Shown here in pieces: positions 23,939-30,424 of a stretch of DNA of 30,424 nt; within the stretch, counting starts at the first letter, position 1, and each line of letters opens with the position of its first letter. The DNA is from a virus. The position numbers and the translations under genes are program-made. Where the stretch lies: positions 1 to 30,424 of the IMG/VR virus record IMGVR_UViG_3300021090_000083, one strand, 5' to 3'. Under the pieces are notes generated by a model. The model was not told where the DNA came from, ran no database searches, and saw only the letters and a list, made by a program, of their open reading frames with translations.

Positions 23939-24181
23939 TTATAAATTCAATGAGCATTCTTTATCGCAGCGCGAGCAACGCTTCACGGCTTCACGCTGGT
24001 TGTTAATTGCCTTGCTCAACACGATGAACCATTTGTGTTTACAGGGCTTTGTTTCTTTTTCGACAAGCTCTTCATTATGGCAATCACATGCCCATTGTAC
24101 GATAATGGATTGATTAGCATCATCGAGAGCTAAGCTTGCTTTGGCTTTTGCATTACAGTGCTGGCATTTAATTGTGTTCAT
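23939..24181 (-). CDS. Small protein with paired zinc-binding motifs
   Basis: An 80-residue protein with C6-x2-C9, then CDCH, CKHKW and CSRCDKEC, enough Cys/His for two zinc sites. The first half resembles a zinc ribbon that starts KCQHCNAKAKASLAL. Function unknown; small zinc ribbons of early phage operons often bind nucleic acid or host proteins. Between hypothetical genes in the leftward operon. Confidence 0.65.
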   Translation of the reverse strand: MNTIKCQHCNAKAKASLALDDANQSIIVQWACDCHNEELVEKETKPCKHKWFIVLSKAINNQREAVKRCSRCDKECSLNL

Positions 24182-24188
24182 TTTTTAC

Positions 24189-24389
24189 CTAATCATATTT
24201 TTTTATTTTATTATAAGCACCAGTTACTATTTCTTTGTGCTCACAATAGTTATCAATCATTGACTGGATTTTGTTTTGAATGGCTATTTCTTCTTCAAAA
24301 AGAACCATATTATTAAGCTTCATAAGATGCTCATAAGTGCCAATTAATCTCAAAATGATAAATAGCTCTTCTTTCGTGAAATCATTCAT
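24189..24389 (-). CDS. Small hypothetical helical protein
   Basis: A 66-residue protein predicted to be helical: FTKEELFIILRLIGTYEHLM, then EEEIAIQNKIQSMIDNYCEH. It resembles a generic class of short Gram-negative phage early proteins of two helices and unknown role. GAGGA lies about 11 bases before the ATG. It is separated from RecT by 79 bases that hold a small hairpin. Confidence 0.6.
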   Translation of the reverse strand: MNDFTKEELFIILRLIGTYEHLMKLNNMVLFEEEIAIQNKIQSMIDNYCEHKEIVTGAYNKIKKYD

Positions 24390-24417
24390 TATAGTTTCTT
24401 TTCCTCGTCTTTATTTA

Positions 24418-24443
24418 GCTACCCTCACGAATAATGAGGGAGC
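24418..24443. other. Hairpin between recT and downstream early genes
   Basis: CCCTCA (24422-24427) pairs with TGAGGG (24435-24440) over a 7-nt loop, and flanking GCT/AGC extends the stem past a bulged base. No U-run follows on the minus strand. It could be a processing site or weak attenuator after recT. Confidence 0.45.
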
Positions 24444-24468
24444 CATATTGTTGACGTTAACTAAATGG

Positions 24469-25338
24469 TTAGCCTTGCAATTCATCCGGCAACACTTCGC
24501 CAGTCTCAGGATCAACTTTCTTTGCCTTAGCTTTGTTATTTTTCAATATATCCATTAAGTCATCTTGTGCGGTACTCTCTGTGACTTCACCTTCTATCAC
24601 AAAATCCATGTCGAACTCTTCAGAGGCAGCAGCCTTAATGTTTTGATTGCCTATCTCTTGTTGTTCGTCCAGTGACACCGCTTTCTGCATTTCAACAGAA
24701 CAAGGCAGCCATTTAAACAATTTTCTAAGCACTGTTTTTTTTGCCATTTCTTCATAGTGAGTCACCCATGGGCCATTTCCTTTTGACTGTGAACCTTCTC
24801 TCACCTGGTCTACTTCTTTCTTGCTCATGACTTCAAATTGATGGCCACCGTCTTTAAGGAGAGCAACCGCATAGACCGCAACCAATTCTCCTCGGTCAGT
24901 CATTGATGGTTTGTGAACGATATCTTCCTTTAACCCGAACTCATAATGGAATTCATCATTTGAAAAAACGGAGCGTGAAACCAATGAGATAATTTGCCCT
25001 GAACGGCGTGCTAAATCAAGAAATCCTCGATAGCCTGGCATAAAGGTACACTCAGTGATTCCTTTCTTGTTGTTGTAGAAGGGGATTAGATAGCAAGAGC
25101 CTAGAACGCCTGGCTCAAGTCCTAGTTGGGATGCTTGCATGATGGCAGCAATGAAGCTCATTGGATCACATTCGGCCATCTTGGGATTCTTTCTAAGCTC
25201 GGTTAAAGCAATGCGTGTCATGCGCTCAGGGGTTAAATGCTTGGGTAAGCAGCGAGCAATCTCGCCTTTCATTTGTTCAAGCATTCCTTGAATTGATTTT
25301 GAATTGGCAATCATCATGCCTTTTTTAGTTTGACTCAT
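24469..25338 (-). CDS. recT: RecT single-strand annealing protein
   Basis: A 289-residue protein with the RecT core: HLTPERMTRIALTELRKNPK, then DPMSFIAAIMQASQLGLEPG, then the GYRGFLDLARRSGQI segment and TVLRKLFKWLP. RecT binds single strands made by the RecE exonuclease and anneals them to complementary DNA, supporting phage recombination and concatemer formation. The C-terminal tail (about 240-289) is acidic then Lys-rich. AGGAG sits 8 bases before the ATG. It lies 17 bases downstream of the exonuclease gene, the classical RecET pairing. Confidence 0.94.
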   Translation of the reverse strand: MSQTKKGMMIANSKSIQGMLEQMKGEIARCLPKHLTPERMTRIALTELRKNPKMAECDPMSFIAAIMQASQLGLEPGVLGSCYLIPFYNNKKGITECTFMPGYRGFLDLARRSGQIISLVSRSVFSNDEFHYEFGLKEDIVHKPSMTDRGELVAVYAVALLKDGGHQFEVMSKKEVDQVREGSQSKGNGPWVTHYEEMAKKTVLRKLFKWLPCSVEMQKAVSLDEQQEIGNQNIKAAASEEFDMDFVIEGEVTESTAQDDLMDILKNNKAKAKKVDPETGEVLPDELQG

Positions 25339-25355
25339 GTGTTCTACTCCTAGTA

Positions 25356-26231
25356 TTAATATTTAACCCACGATGGGTAAGTTAATGTTTGTGGTTCGTA
25401 GCAATCCCATTGTTGGGACTCTAAACAATCAGCTAAGCCATGCATCAGCGCATCAAATTCAAGAGTGGCTCTTATCAAGCATTCATTATCGACTTCGTAA
25501 TAGACGCACGGACAGCCAGGGGATTTCTCAATGCAATAAAAAATAAACTTTTCCATTTCGATGTCTATTGAAGCCAGGGCTTCTTTAATCATGGCTGCTT
25601 GAAGAAAGTATCCGCTTCGATAAGCAGCCGATTGAAAAGCGCTAAAGCTTGCATCGTTGCAAGTCTTTAAGTCGGTAACGACAGACCCCACCCACGCATC
25701 AGGTCTTACCTTGCATTGTAAACCAGACTTCTTGTGCGTAAAATAAATACTTCGTTCAACGTTTACACCCGTAAATAAAGCGTGTGCCACGGCATCACCG
25801 AGCACTGCATCGGCATAAGTTTTAGCTTCATTGTAAACCTCATAGGCAATGATTTCTTTGCCTTCGGCGTGCTTTCTAAACTCATCCATCGTTAATTCAT
25901 TGGCGCAAAGAATGGCCTCTCGCTGGGTTTTAAGGCTGTCGTATTCATCACGGCCTAATTCTTTTAACAGACCAAGTTTAGGTGGCGTTACGAGTGTTGG
26001 CTGAACTAAATAGCGCTCTTCAAAGCAGTTAGGCTCAAGCACCAAGGCATGCACCAGTTCACCCATCTTCATGGCTGGCGTACAGGTTTGTTTGATTCGC
26101 TCAGGATTTAAATATTTATTCCAGTAGTGCCATGGGGATTTTTTAAATTCCCAAAGCGCACTACGTGAGATACCTTCGCTGCTGTGGTAAGCCTCATTGG
26201 GTATATCGTGTATTCCGTTTTCGAGCTTCAT
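25356..26231 (-). CDS. recE: RecE-type (exonuclease VIII) PD-(D/E)XK nuclease
   Basis: A 291-residue protein equivalent to the C-terminal nuclease domain of E. coli RecE, without the long N-terminal part. Catalytic features are visible: H61 in GELVHALVLE, E160 in ERSIYF, D178 in VRPDAW, D187-L-K189 in the next strand, and the AAYRSGYFLQAA helix. It should resect double-stranded DNA ends 5' to 3', giving overhangs for RecT. GGAGAAGG lies within the end of the upstream gene, so translation is likely coupled. Confidence 0.92.
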   Translation of the reverse strand: MKLENGIHDIPNEAYHSSEGISRSALWEFKKSPWHYWNKYLNPERIKQTCTPAMKMGELVHALVLEPNCFEERYLVQPTLVTPPKLGLLKELGRDEYDSLKTQREAILCANELTMDEFRKHAEGKEIIAYEVYNEAKTYADAVLGDAVAHALFTGVNVERSIYFTHKKSGLQCKVRPDAWVGSVVTDLKTCNDASFSAFQSAAYRSGYFLQAAMIKEALASIDIEMEKFIFYCIEKSPGCPCVYYEVDNECLIRATLEFDALMHGLADCLESQQWDCYEPQTLTYPSWVKY

Positions 26232-26233
26232 TA

Positions 26234-26431
26234 TTAGCCTTCTCCGTTTTCGAGTAAATCAATGTGTCCAATTGCAGCGAAGCGAGCTTCTTGTTCAGTG
26301 TCGAACCATTCCGCAGATTCAATTTCATCGTTCGCGTAAATGACATAAACGTATCGTCTTGTATCGTTTGGATTCCCTGTTTCATTCCAGGGGAATATTG
26401 AATAGTCGTAGCAGCTGTATTTTTCTTTCAT
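26234..26431 (-). CDS. Small hypothetical early protein
   Basis: A 65-residue protein with a beta-beta-alpha look: YVYVIYANDEIESAEWFDTE, then a helix EARFAAIGHIDLL. AAGGAG is 8 bases upstream of the ATG, at the end of the preceding gene. No known function. An overlapping frame at 26194-26385 is an unlikely alternative because this one has the ribosome site and fits the gene spacing. Confidence 0.7.
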   Translation of the reverse strand: MKEKYSCYDYSIFPWNETGNPNDTRRYVYVIYANDEIESAEWFDTEQEARFAAIGHIDLLENGEG

Positions 26432-26436
26432 GGGAC

Positions 26437-26727
26437 TTACTCCTTGTCGCAGTGGTAGGCATAACTTGCTAGAAATCGTTTACAAAAGAGTACCAAGCTT
26501 TCTATAGCAGCAGGGTGAATACCTTGTTCTTTGAGTATCGTTTGGGCTTCGTCATTATCGATTTCGATATCAAAACCAAACGTTTGATTATTCTGAATCC
26601 AGACGTCATGGTCTTCTCCCATGAGGTCGCCCAGACTGATTGAGTGTACTGAGTTAAGCAATTTCATATCCTCCTGATAAGGTTCATCATAGTCATCAAT
26701 CATATCGTATTTATAAGATGCGCTCAT
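26437..26727 (-). CDS. First gene of the leftward early operon, hypothetical
   Basis: A 96-residue acidic protein starting MSASYKYDMIDDYDEPYQED, with a C-terminal helix (AIESLVLFCKRFLASYAYHC). Not recognised. It is the first gene after the operator-controlled leftward promoter. Its ribosome site GAGGT is part of a 6-bp hairpin, so translation may be damped. Its stop is 5 bases before the next start. Confidence 0.65.
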   Translation of the reverse strand: MSASYKYDMIDDYDEPYQEDMKLLNSVHSISLGDLMGEDHDVWIQNNQTFGFDIEIDNDEAQTILKEQGIHPAAIESLVLFCKRFLASYAYHCDKE

Positions 26728-26734
26728 TTTTTTA

Positions 26735-26756
26735 CCTCATTGTTGTTTTGATGAGG
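26735..26756 (-). promoter_or_regulatory. Hairpin covering the ribosome site of the early operon
   Basis: On the minus strand, CCTCAT (26756-26751) pairs with ATGAGG (26740-26735) over a 10-nt loop. The downstream strand contains the GAGG Shine-Dalgarno core of the first early gene, whose ATG is at 26727. The stem could mask that site. Confidence 0.5.
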
Positions 26757-26758
26757 GT

Positions 26759-26787
26759 ATTAAACAACAAGCTTAAGGTTGCGTCAA
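26759..26787 (-). promoter_or_regulatory. Leftward early promoter
   Basis: On the minus strand, TTGACG (26787-26782), a 17-nt spacer and TTTAAT (26764-26759) form a good sigma70-type promoter, 32 bases before the first early gene. The -35 element lies inside operator A (26777-26789). Confidence 0.65.
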
Positions 26788-26844
26788 CCATAAAGTTGTA
26801 CAAACTTAAGGTTTAACTTAATTGCAAATAAAAGGTTGTACAAC
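26777..26844. promoter_or_regulatory. Operator cluster with three dyads
   Basis: Three related dyads lie between the divergent genes: GGTTG-CGT-CAACC (26777-26789), AGTTGTACAAACT (26794-26806) and GGTTGTACAAC (26834-26844, whose last 10 bases are a perfect palindrome). The shared half-site is GTTG, with GTTGTA in the last two. Site A overlaps the leftward -35; site C lies 47 bases before the regulator gene. The regulator at 26892 is the likely ligand. Confidence 0.7.
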
Positions 26845-26851
26845 AATAAGG

Positions 26852-26873
26852 AGATATGTTACTTTTCATATCT
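26852..26873 (+). promoter_or_regulatory. Inverted repeat upstream of regulator copy 2
   Basis: AGATATG (26852-26858) and CATATCT (26867-26873) are perfect inverted repeats spaced by 8 bases. They could be another operator type or a leader hairpin. The ribosome site AAGAGAT follows. Confidence 0.5.
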
Positions 26874-26891
26874 TTATTAAAGAGATAATCA

Positions 26892-27098
26892 ATGACCATA
26901 GATGATGCTGTTGCCGAATTTGGAAGCGGGAGACAAGTCTGTCTGGCGCTTGGTATTTCTGATAGAAATTTTACTAAATGGAATGGAAGGGGCTGGATAC
27001 CACAGGCACAGCAATTACGTTTGGAAAAAATTACCCATGGCAAATTAAAAGCAGATGAATTTGGCCCAGATAGAAGGCCAGTTAATTTATCTAAATAA
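26892..27098 (+). CDS. Cro/YdaS-like helix-turn-helix regulator (copy 2)
   Basis: A 68-residue protein related to the regulator at 250-456, with the same layout: a G-x-x-x-x-V/D-L-C-x-x-LGI first helix, RNFTKWNGRGWIP turn, and a short tail (KADEFGPDRRP). The LGISDRNFTKW stretch is the recognition region. It is divergent from the RecET operon and follows the operator cluster, as Cro does in lambdoid phages. It probably represses the leftward early promoter and its own. Confidence 0.77.
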   Translation: MTIDDAVAEFGSGRQVCLALGISDRNFTKWNGRGWIPQAQQLRLEKITHGKLKADEFGPDRRPVNLSK

Positions 27099-27144
27099 AA
27101 AGAATTCAGGAACTAATAAGAACAACAGGGAACCATTAACAATA

Positions 27145-27159
27145 AACAAGAGGTTCCAT
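27145..27159 (+). repeat. Leader repeat, copy 1 (ribosome site)
   Basis: AACAAGAGGTTCCAT occurs here and again at 27459-27473, in both cases just before a small membrane-targeted gene. In this copy GGTTCC (27152-27157) can pair with GGAACC (27129-27134), which would partly hide the AAGAGG ribosome site. Confidence 0.65.
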
Positions 27160-27160
27160 T

Positions 27161-27409
27161 ATGAGTTTAAAAAAAATATTAATCGCTTTATCTCTATTTG
27201 TATGTAGTTTTCAAAGCTATGCATCCATCTTTGATCAACCCTTGACACAAACACAGGAAGAGGCACGTGACTCATATAATATGCAGGGCGAGATAGCGAC
27301 TCAGAATAATGATACTGGGGCACTACAGCAATTAAATAATTGCTACAACTGCCAGACCAGAGACGTCATGAACGATTATCGTAATCGTGCGTTTCGTCCT
27401 TCCCATTAA
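27161..27409 (+). CDS. Small exported protein with signal peptide
   Basis: An 82-residue protein with a clear Sec signal: two Lys (K4-K5), hydrophobic LIALSLFVC, and a probable cleavage after A21 (SYA|S). The mature 61 residues are hydrophilic, Gln/Asn-rich and contain NCYNCQ, a CxxC that could form a disulphide or bind metal in the periplasm. I do not recognise the family. In a temperate phage, an exported protein near the regulator could alter the lysogen's surface or block superinfection; that is inference. AAGAGG lies 7 bases before the ATG. Confidence 0.7.
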   Translation: MSLKKILIALSLFVCSFQSYASIFDQPLTQTQEEARDSYNMQGEIATQNNDTGALQQLNNCYNCQTRDVMNDYRNRAFRPSH

Positions 27410-27458
27410 GCATTAACTAAATTAATTATTAGAGCAGGGACGCTTAAACTACCGCAGC

Positions 27459-27473
27459 AACAAGAGGTTCCAT
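27459..27473 (+). repeat. Leader repeat, copy 2 (ribosome site)
   Basis: Second exact copy of AACAAGAGGTTCCAT, 3 bases before a TTG codon that opens a 40-codon frame. Its conservation points to a shared translation signal and supports the TTG start. Confidence 0.65.
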
Positions 27474-27476
27474 ACA

Positions 27477-27599
27477 TTGAAAACAACTTTAAAAGAAATT
27501 ATAGGAATAATAATAGCAGTTGTAGTTATAGCCGGTGTATTAAGTTTACCACCTAGAGACACTTCGCCAGAAAATGATTATGGCGTTTTGAGGAGATAA
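27477..27599 (+). CDS. Small single-pass membrane protein, 40 aa (TTG start)
   Basis: The frame from TTG 27477 encodes KTTLKEIIGIIIAVVVIAG then VLSLPPRDTSPEND and a short basic end. Residues 8-24 are a strongly hydrophobic helix with Lys before it, and a short polar tail follows. The duplicated ribosome-site leader supports the TTG start. No ATG is available. It could be a small holin-like or immunity membrane peptide, but nothing in the sequence decides this. Confidence 0.55.
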   Translation: MKTTLKEIIGIIIAVVVIAGVLSLPPRDTSPENDYGVLRR

Positions 27600-27600
27600 A

Positions 27601-27618
27601 TAGAGCAATGATGCTCTA
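27601..27618 (+). other. Small perfect hairpin after the membrane peptide gene
   Basis: TAGAGCA (27601-27607) pairs with TGCTCTA (27612-27618) over the loop ATGA. It follows the stop directly but has no U-run, so it is more likely an mRNA stability element than a terminator. Confidence 0.4.
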
Positions 27619-27673
27619 ATAGCTATCAACAACAAGTCATCATAAAAGCAATAACAACCAGGAAAACTACGGT

Positions 27674-27907
27674 ATGTGTATTACAACTGAGGATAGATTT
27701 TGGCATCTTTTTTGTATTTCAGAAACCCTTCGAGAGGAAAAAATTACGTATGACTTGTCCATTGAGGCCATTTACAATCAAATTCCCTATGGAATTGCAG
27801 CTCATGCCGCTCTTATTGGGAATGCCTCCCCAGTTTGCTATTGGGTAATGGAAAACATTCTAGGATATGAACTTGATCATGAACAAGAGAAATGGGTTAA
27901 AAAATAA
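27674..27907 (+). CDS. Hypothetical protein between regulator and replication gene
   Basis: A 77-residue protein with no family I recognise: TEDRFWHLFCISETLREEKI at the start, then a hydrophobic centre (YGIAAHAALIGNASPVCYWV) and an acidic to basic end. AGGAAA is about 10 bases before the ATG. Located in the rightward early transcript. Confidence 0.6.
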   Translation: MCITTEDRFWHLFCISETLREEKITYDLSIEAIYNQIPYGIAAHAALIGNASPVCYWVMENILGYELDHEQEKWVKK

Positions 27908-28196
27908 TGTTTAAAATAAGTAGGTTGAATAAAGACTTTAATTATTATTTTAAGGCATAATTGCGAAAAGGTTCGGCTGGGTACATCAATGTTCCCAGCA
28001 CGGGAACTTTAAACATATCGAATGAATACTTAAGCCGACAAGCACTTATTCATTCTTAATTGATCGGATGTCTTGTTTTGTCAAATAAGGACAAGACTTC
28101 CATACAACGTCACTACATAGTCACGGCAGAATACCAAGCATAGCAAACAGTGCAACATGACTATTGTCACTACTACATGACTGAGGAAATTATACC
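27908..28196 (+). promoter_or_regulatory. Structured leader or control region before the replication gene
   Basis: This 289-base stretch has no gene but several inverted repeats: GCTGGG (27976-27981) with CCCAGC (27994-27999); GAATGAATA (28020-28028) with TATTCATTC (28047-28055); GTCTTGT (28070-28076) with ACAAGAC (28091-28097). TCGGCT (27973-27978) can also pair with AGCCGA (28033-28038), which would disrupt the first hairpin. A near-exact 18-base repeat, GAATACCAAGCA-(T/G)-AGCAA, lies at 28129 and 28199, the second copy spanning the start of the replication gene. GTCACTA occurs at 28109 and 28166. Binding sites or a folded leader controlling replication are plausible. Confidence 0.5.
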
Positions 28197-29204
28197 ATGA
28201 ATACCAAGCAGAGCAACACTTCATCACAATACATTGAAAAATTCTCTGGTGACTTCTCAAAAGAAGATCACGGTTGTTCCATCCTAATTAATCAAACTAT
28301 GAATAACATCCGTGACTTAGATGCTGCTGGAATGTACAGCTATCTTTCTTGCCGTCCTAAAACATGGAAAATAAATGTCAAACACCTAATGGCTCACTTC
28401 AAGTGCGGCAAAGATAAAATCTATTCTACCTTAACAAAGCTTATTGAATTGGGGTTGCTTACCGTACTTCACAAGCGCGAGAAGGGAAAATTCACCAAGC
28501 CATTCTACATGCTCCATCTCCAGCAACCACAAGGCTTTTCACCGTGTCCGGAAAAACCGGACACGGTTCAACCGGATACGGAAAAACCGGATACATATAA
28601 AACAAAGAAGTTAGAAAACAAAGAAAGTAAAACAACAACAGAGACAAAGCCCATCCCTAATAAGTCTGGTTATTGTTATAAACACGCAAATAATAATCAG
28701 ACAAAACAAAAACAACCAACAACAGTTCATAATTCTCTCTCCGAGCAACAAACCGTTGTTGTTTTTGAATCGTCTAATCAAGACAACTATGTTTTGAATA
28801 AAATCAAAGATACCCCGAAAGAAAATAGCCCTGATTGCGACCAGGTTCGATTTTTGAAAGAGATTAAATTTCACATTGAGAAACATTACCCCGATAACTT
28901 CAATAAAGGGATAAATGCTGTCGCCAAGCTTTTAAAACACTATCGCTGGTCAACCCCGTCAGGTTACGTTGACCTCGATAGTGAAAATGACAAGAAAGAG
29001 GCCAGTGAACGCGAGCATCAGGCGAGAATGAAATCACAAGAGGAATTAGGCGAGAGGAAAAGAAAAGAGCTTCAAGAGGCTTCAAAGCGCTCCAGAAACG
29101 AAAAGCAAAAACGAGGAAATGTGACACAGCCTTTTTCAAGCGCGATTAAACAAATGTATGAAATAATTGGTGTGAAATTGGAATGTCGCGGTTTGACTAT
29201 ATAG
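28197..29204 (+). CDS. Replication initiator, lambda O-type organisation
   Basis: A 335-residue protein. Residues about 25-105 form a winged helix-turn-helix domain (LDAAGMYSYLSCRPKTWKIN, then CGKDKIYSTLTKLIELGLLT), as in phage and plasmid replication initiators. A low-complexity linker (110-210) contains EKPDTVQPDTEKPDT (119-133), encoded by the iteron array. The C-terminal part has a conserved-looking module (HIEKHYPDNFNKGINAVAKL, LKHYRWSTPSGYVDLD) and a highly charged helix. In lambda, O binds iterons within its own gene and recruits helicase through P. No P or DnaC-like loader is visible here, so host factors or a gene outside the window would be needed. GAGGAAA is 9 bases before the ATG. 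The 3' end overlaps the integrase gene by 8 bases, convergent. Confidence 0.75.
   Translation: MNTKQSNTSSQYIEKFSGDFSKEDHGCSILINQTMNNIRDLDAAGMYSYLSCRPKTWKINVKHLMAHFKCGKDKIYSTLTKLIELGLLTVLHKREKGKFTKPFYMLHLQQPQGFSPCPEKPDTVQPDTEKPDTYKTKKLENKESKTTTETKPIPNKSGYCYKHANNNQTKQKQPTTVHNSLSEQQTVVVFESSNQDNYVLNKIKDTPKENSPDCDQVRFLKEIKFHIEKHYPDNFNKGINAVAKLLKHYRWSTPSGYVDLDSENDKKEASEREHQARMKSQEELGERKRKELQEASKRSRNEKQKRGNVTQPFSSAIKQMYEIIGVKLECRGLTI
28542..28660. other. Putative replication origin inside the initiator gene
   Basis: Three adjacent 15-bp iterons, GG-NNN-AACCGGAYAC, lie at 28550-28564, 28565-28579 and 28580-28594. An inverted half-site at 28542-28551 makes a perfect 10-bp dyad, CCGTGTCCGG / CCGGACACGG (28542-28551, 28557-28566). 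Directly after the iterons is a purine-rich, AT-rich segment (28595-28634 is about 20% GC). Iterons followed by an AT-rich unwinding region inside the initiator gene is the lambda ori design. Confidence 0.75.
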
Positions 29205-30424
29205 CGTTGAGCATTTGATTCAAGGAGTCAATCTGGGCAATCAACATGCTTGACAAATTCTTATCTACAGCCTTACCCCCAGATTCTGTGGATAAAGATT
29301 GATTGGGAATAATTGTTTTGTGCTTGGCAGATTCATGGCGCTCAGTATGTAGTGTGTTGATGTATCGATTCGTTGTGCTGATGGACTGATGACCCGCATC
29401 ATCCCGAACATGGTTTAGAGGACGTGTTTTAGCATCCTCAGAAATGGCGGTATGTCGTAGCCAATGAACGGTTACTTCACGCAGTCCTTCTGACTCCTCT
29501 GGATGGGTTAGACTTAGAAGCTCAGCTGCTTTATCAAAACAAGTTTGTACTAATCGGCGAATAGGAGAGGTATCACTCATTGCCCCAAAGCCCCGAATTT
29601 TAGGGATTAAAGGCGTAGTATCTCCTAGGGATGGCACAGAGGTTAACCCAAGGAATGCGCGCCATCGCATGAGGCTATTAAGCACTGCATCACTAACGGC
29701 AATTTGTCTTTCTTTATTGCCTTTGCCTACAGTGGTAAACCACCAATTGCCCTCACTGTCTTTGGTGAAGTGATTCATCATTGGCGACCAGCGAACGCTT
29801 GCTGTTACCTCAGAGATGCGTAGATACAACCCGAAAAACAGGCTCAAGATAAATCGAGTGCGCTCTTTCCATATGATTGTTTTGCTGTCTATTTGATCGA
29901 CTGAATCTAACACGGCTTGCCATTGGATGGGTGTTAATCGTCTTATGGGTCTTGATTGCTGATGTTTGCGAAAATATTTAGATTTTTGGCGAATCAAAAC
30001 AATGGGGTTTGAAGATAGGTAGTGTTCAGAAACCAAGAAGTTAAAAAAAGTACTCAGTATAGCAAACGTCACTTGGAGTGAGCCTTGAGACATTGTGTAA
30101 TCAAATACCCTTGGTTTGCATCCCTCCCTACGCATTGCATGTGACTTTGATTTACTTAGCGTAACAACAAAAGGTTTCCACTCAGGGTTAGGTGAGCGCT
30201 TATTATCTTTACCAATAAACCGAGGCACTTTTTTTAACCCTATCCAATTGATTGGTGGATTTTGACAAAATCGAACATATTGCTCAATGTCTTCACGTCT
30301 TAGTTCAGACAAAGACGTATTATTGATGCGCCAACACCATTGCAACAATCGCTCGACTTCACGCCGATAGCTATTAAAAGTACCTATACTGCCCGTATAG
30401 GAGCGCAGGAAATTTAACGTGTAG
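29197..30424 (-). CDS. int: Tyrosine integrase, N-terminus outside the window
   Basis: The open frame covers 408 residues and continues past the right edge: codons upstream of the TTG at 30348 (YTLNFLRSYTGSIGTFNSYR and on) match the N-terminal SAM-like core-binding domain of this family, so TTG 30348 is not the true start. The catalytic set is complete: Arg in GLYLRISEVTAS, Lys in GKGNKERQIAV, H-x-x-R in HWLRHTAI, His in AGHQSIST and the Tyr nucleophile in NRYINTLH. It integrates and, with partners, excises the phage. No attachment site can be recognised in the window. It overlaps the replication gene by 8 bases, tail to tail. Confidence 0.92.
   Translation of the reverse strand, partial: YTLNFLRSYTGSIGTFNSYRREVERLLQWCWRINNTSLSELRREDIEQYVRFCQNPPINWIGLKKVPRFIGKDNKRSPNPEWKPFVVTLSKSKSHAMRREGCKPRVFDYTMSQGSLQVTFAILSTFFNFLVSEHYLSSNPIVLIRQKSKYFRKHQQSRPIRRLTPIQWQAVLDSVDQIDSKTIIWKERTRFILSLFFGLYLRISEVTASVRWSPMMNHFTKDSEGNWWFTTVGKGNKERQIAVSDAVLNSLMRWRAFLGLTSVPSLGDTTPLIPKIRGFGAMSDTSPIRRLVQTCFDKAAELLSLTHPEESEGLREVTVHWLRHTAISEDAKTRPLNHVRDDAGHQSISTTNRYINTLHTERHESAKHKTIIPNQSLSTESGGKAVDKNLSSMLIAQIDSLNQMLNAI

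Noticed and set aside
26194-26385. 63-codon minus-strand frame
   Set aside because: It overlaps two better-supported genes; the 26234-26431 frame has AAGGAG and proper spacing.

Overview
The window is most of a temperate phage (prophage) with a short-tailed, T7-like virion. It almost certainly belongs to a gammaproteobacterium. A CsrA homologue, the codon style and moderate GC are compatible with Legionella or a relative, but host assignment from sequence alone is tentative. The right-end integrase and left-end minus-strand gene both run off the window, so the element continues on at least one side.

Layout. (1) 1-1014: a control region with two 19-bp operators between divergent promoters, a Cro/YdaS-like regulator, then a phage-encoded CsrA and a small phage protein. 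(2) 1047-1267: a structured non-coding RNA candidate with a tandem 23-nt stem-loop motif that shows a compensatory base pair. (3) 1294-2282: small genes of mostly unknown role. (4) 2282-20441: virion genes in T7 order: portal (gp8-like), Bbp19-like protein, scaffold, a hairpin-rich leader with its own promoter, capsid, fibre-like or decoration protein, tail adaptor (gp11-like), nozzle (gp12-like), three ejection proteins (gp14/15/16-like), tail fibre (gp17-like) and a likely fibre-assembly protein, then very small genes. (5) 20548-23132: DUF1353-type lipoprotein, M15 endopeptidase (endolysin), RusA resolvase, large terminase. (6) 23129-26727, minus strand: putative small terminase, small proteins, RecT and RecE-type exonuclease, read leftward from one promoter. 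(7) 26728-26891: a second operator cluster. (8) 26892-29204, plus strand: a second Cro/YdaS-like regulator, small secreted and membrane proteins, a structured leader and a lambda O-type replication initiator with an origin-like iteron array inside its gene. (9) 29197-30424, minus strand: tyrosine integrase, N-terminus outside the window.

The phage combines a T7-type particle with a lambda-type lifestyle: integrase, RecET recombination, an O-like initiator and operator-controlled divergent promoters. No phage RNA polymerase is present, so host polymerase presumably transcribes all genes. The least expected elements are the tandem-motif RNA beside csrA, the putative small terminase in the early operon on the opposite strand to the large subunit, the in-gene origin, and two operator sets built from the same GTTGTA half-site in opposite orientations.
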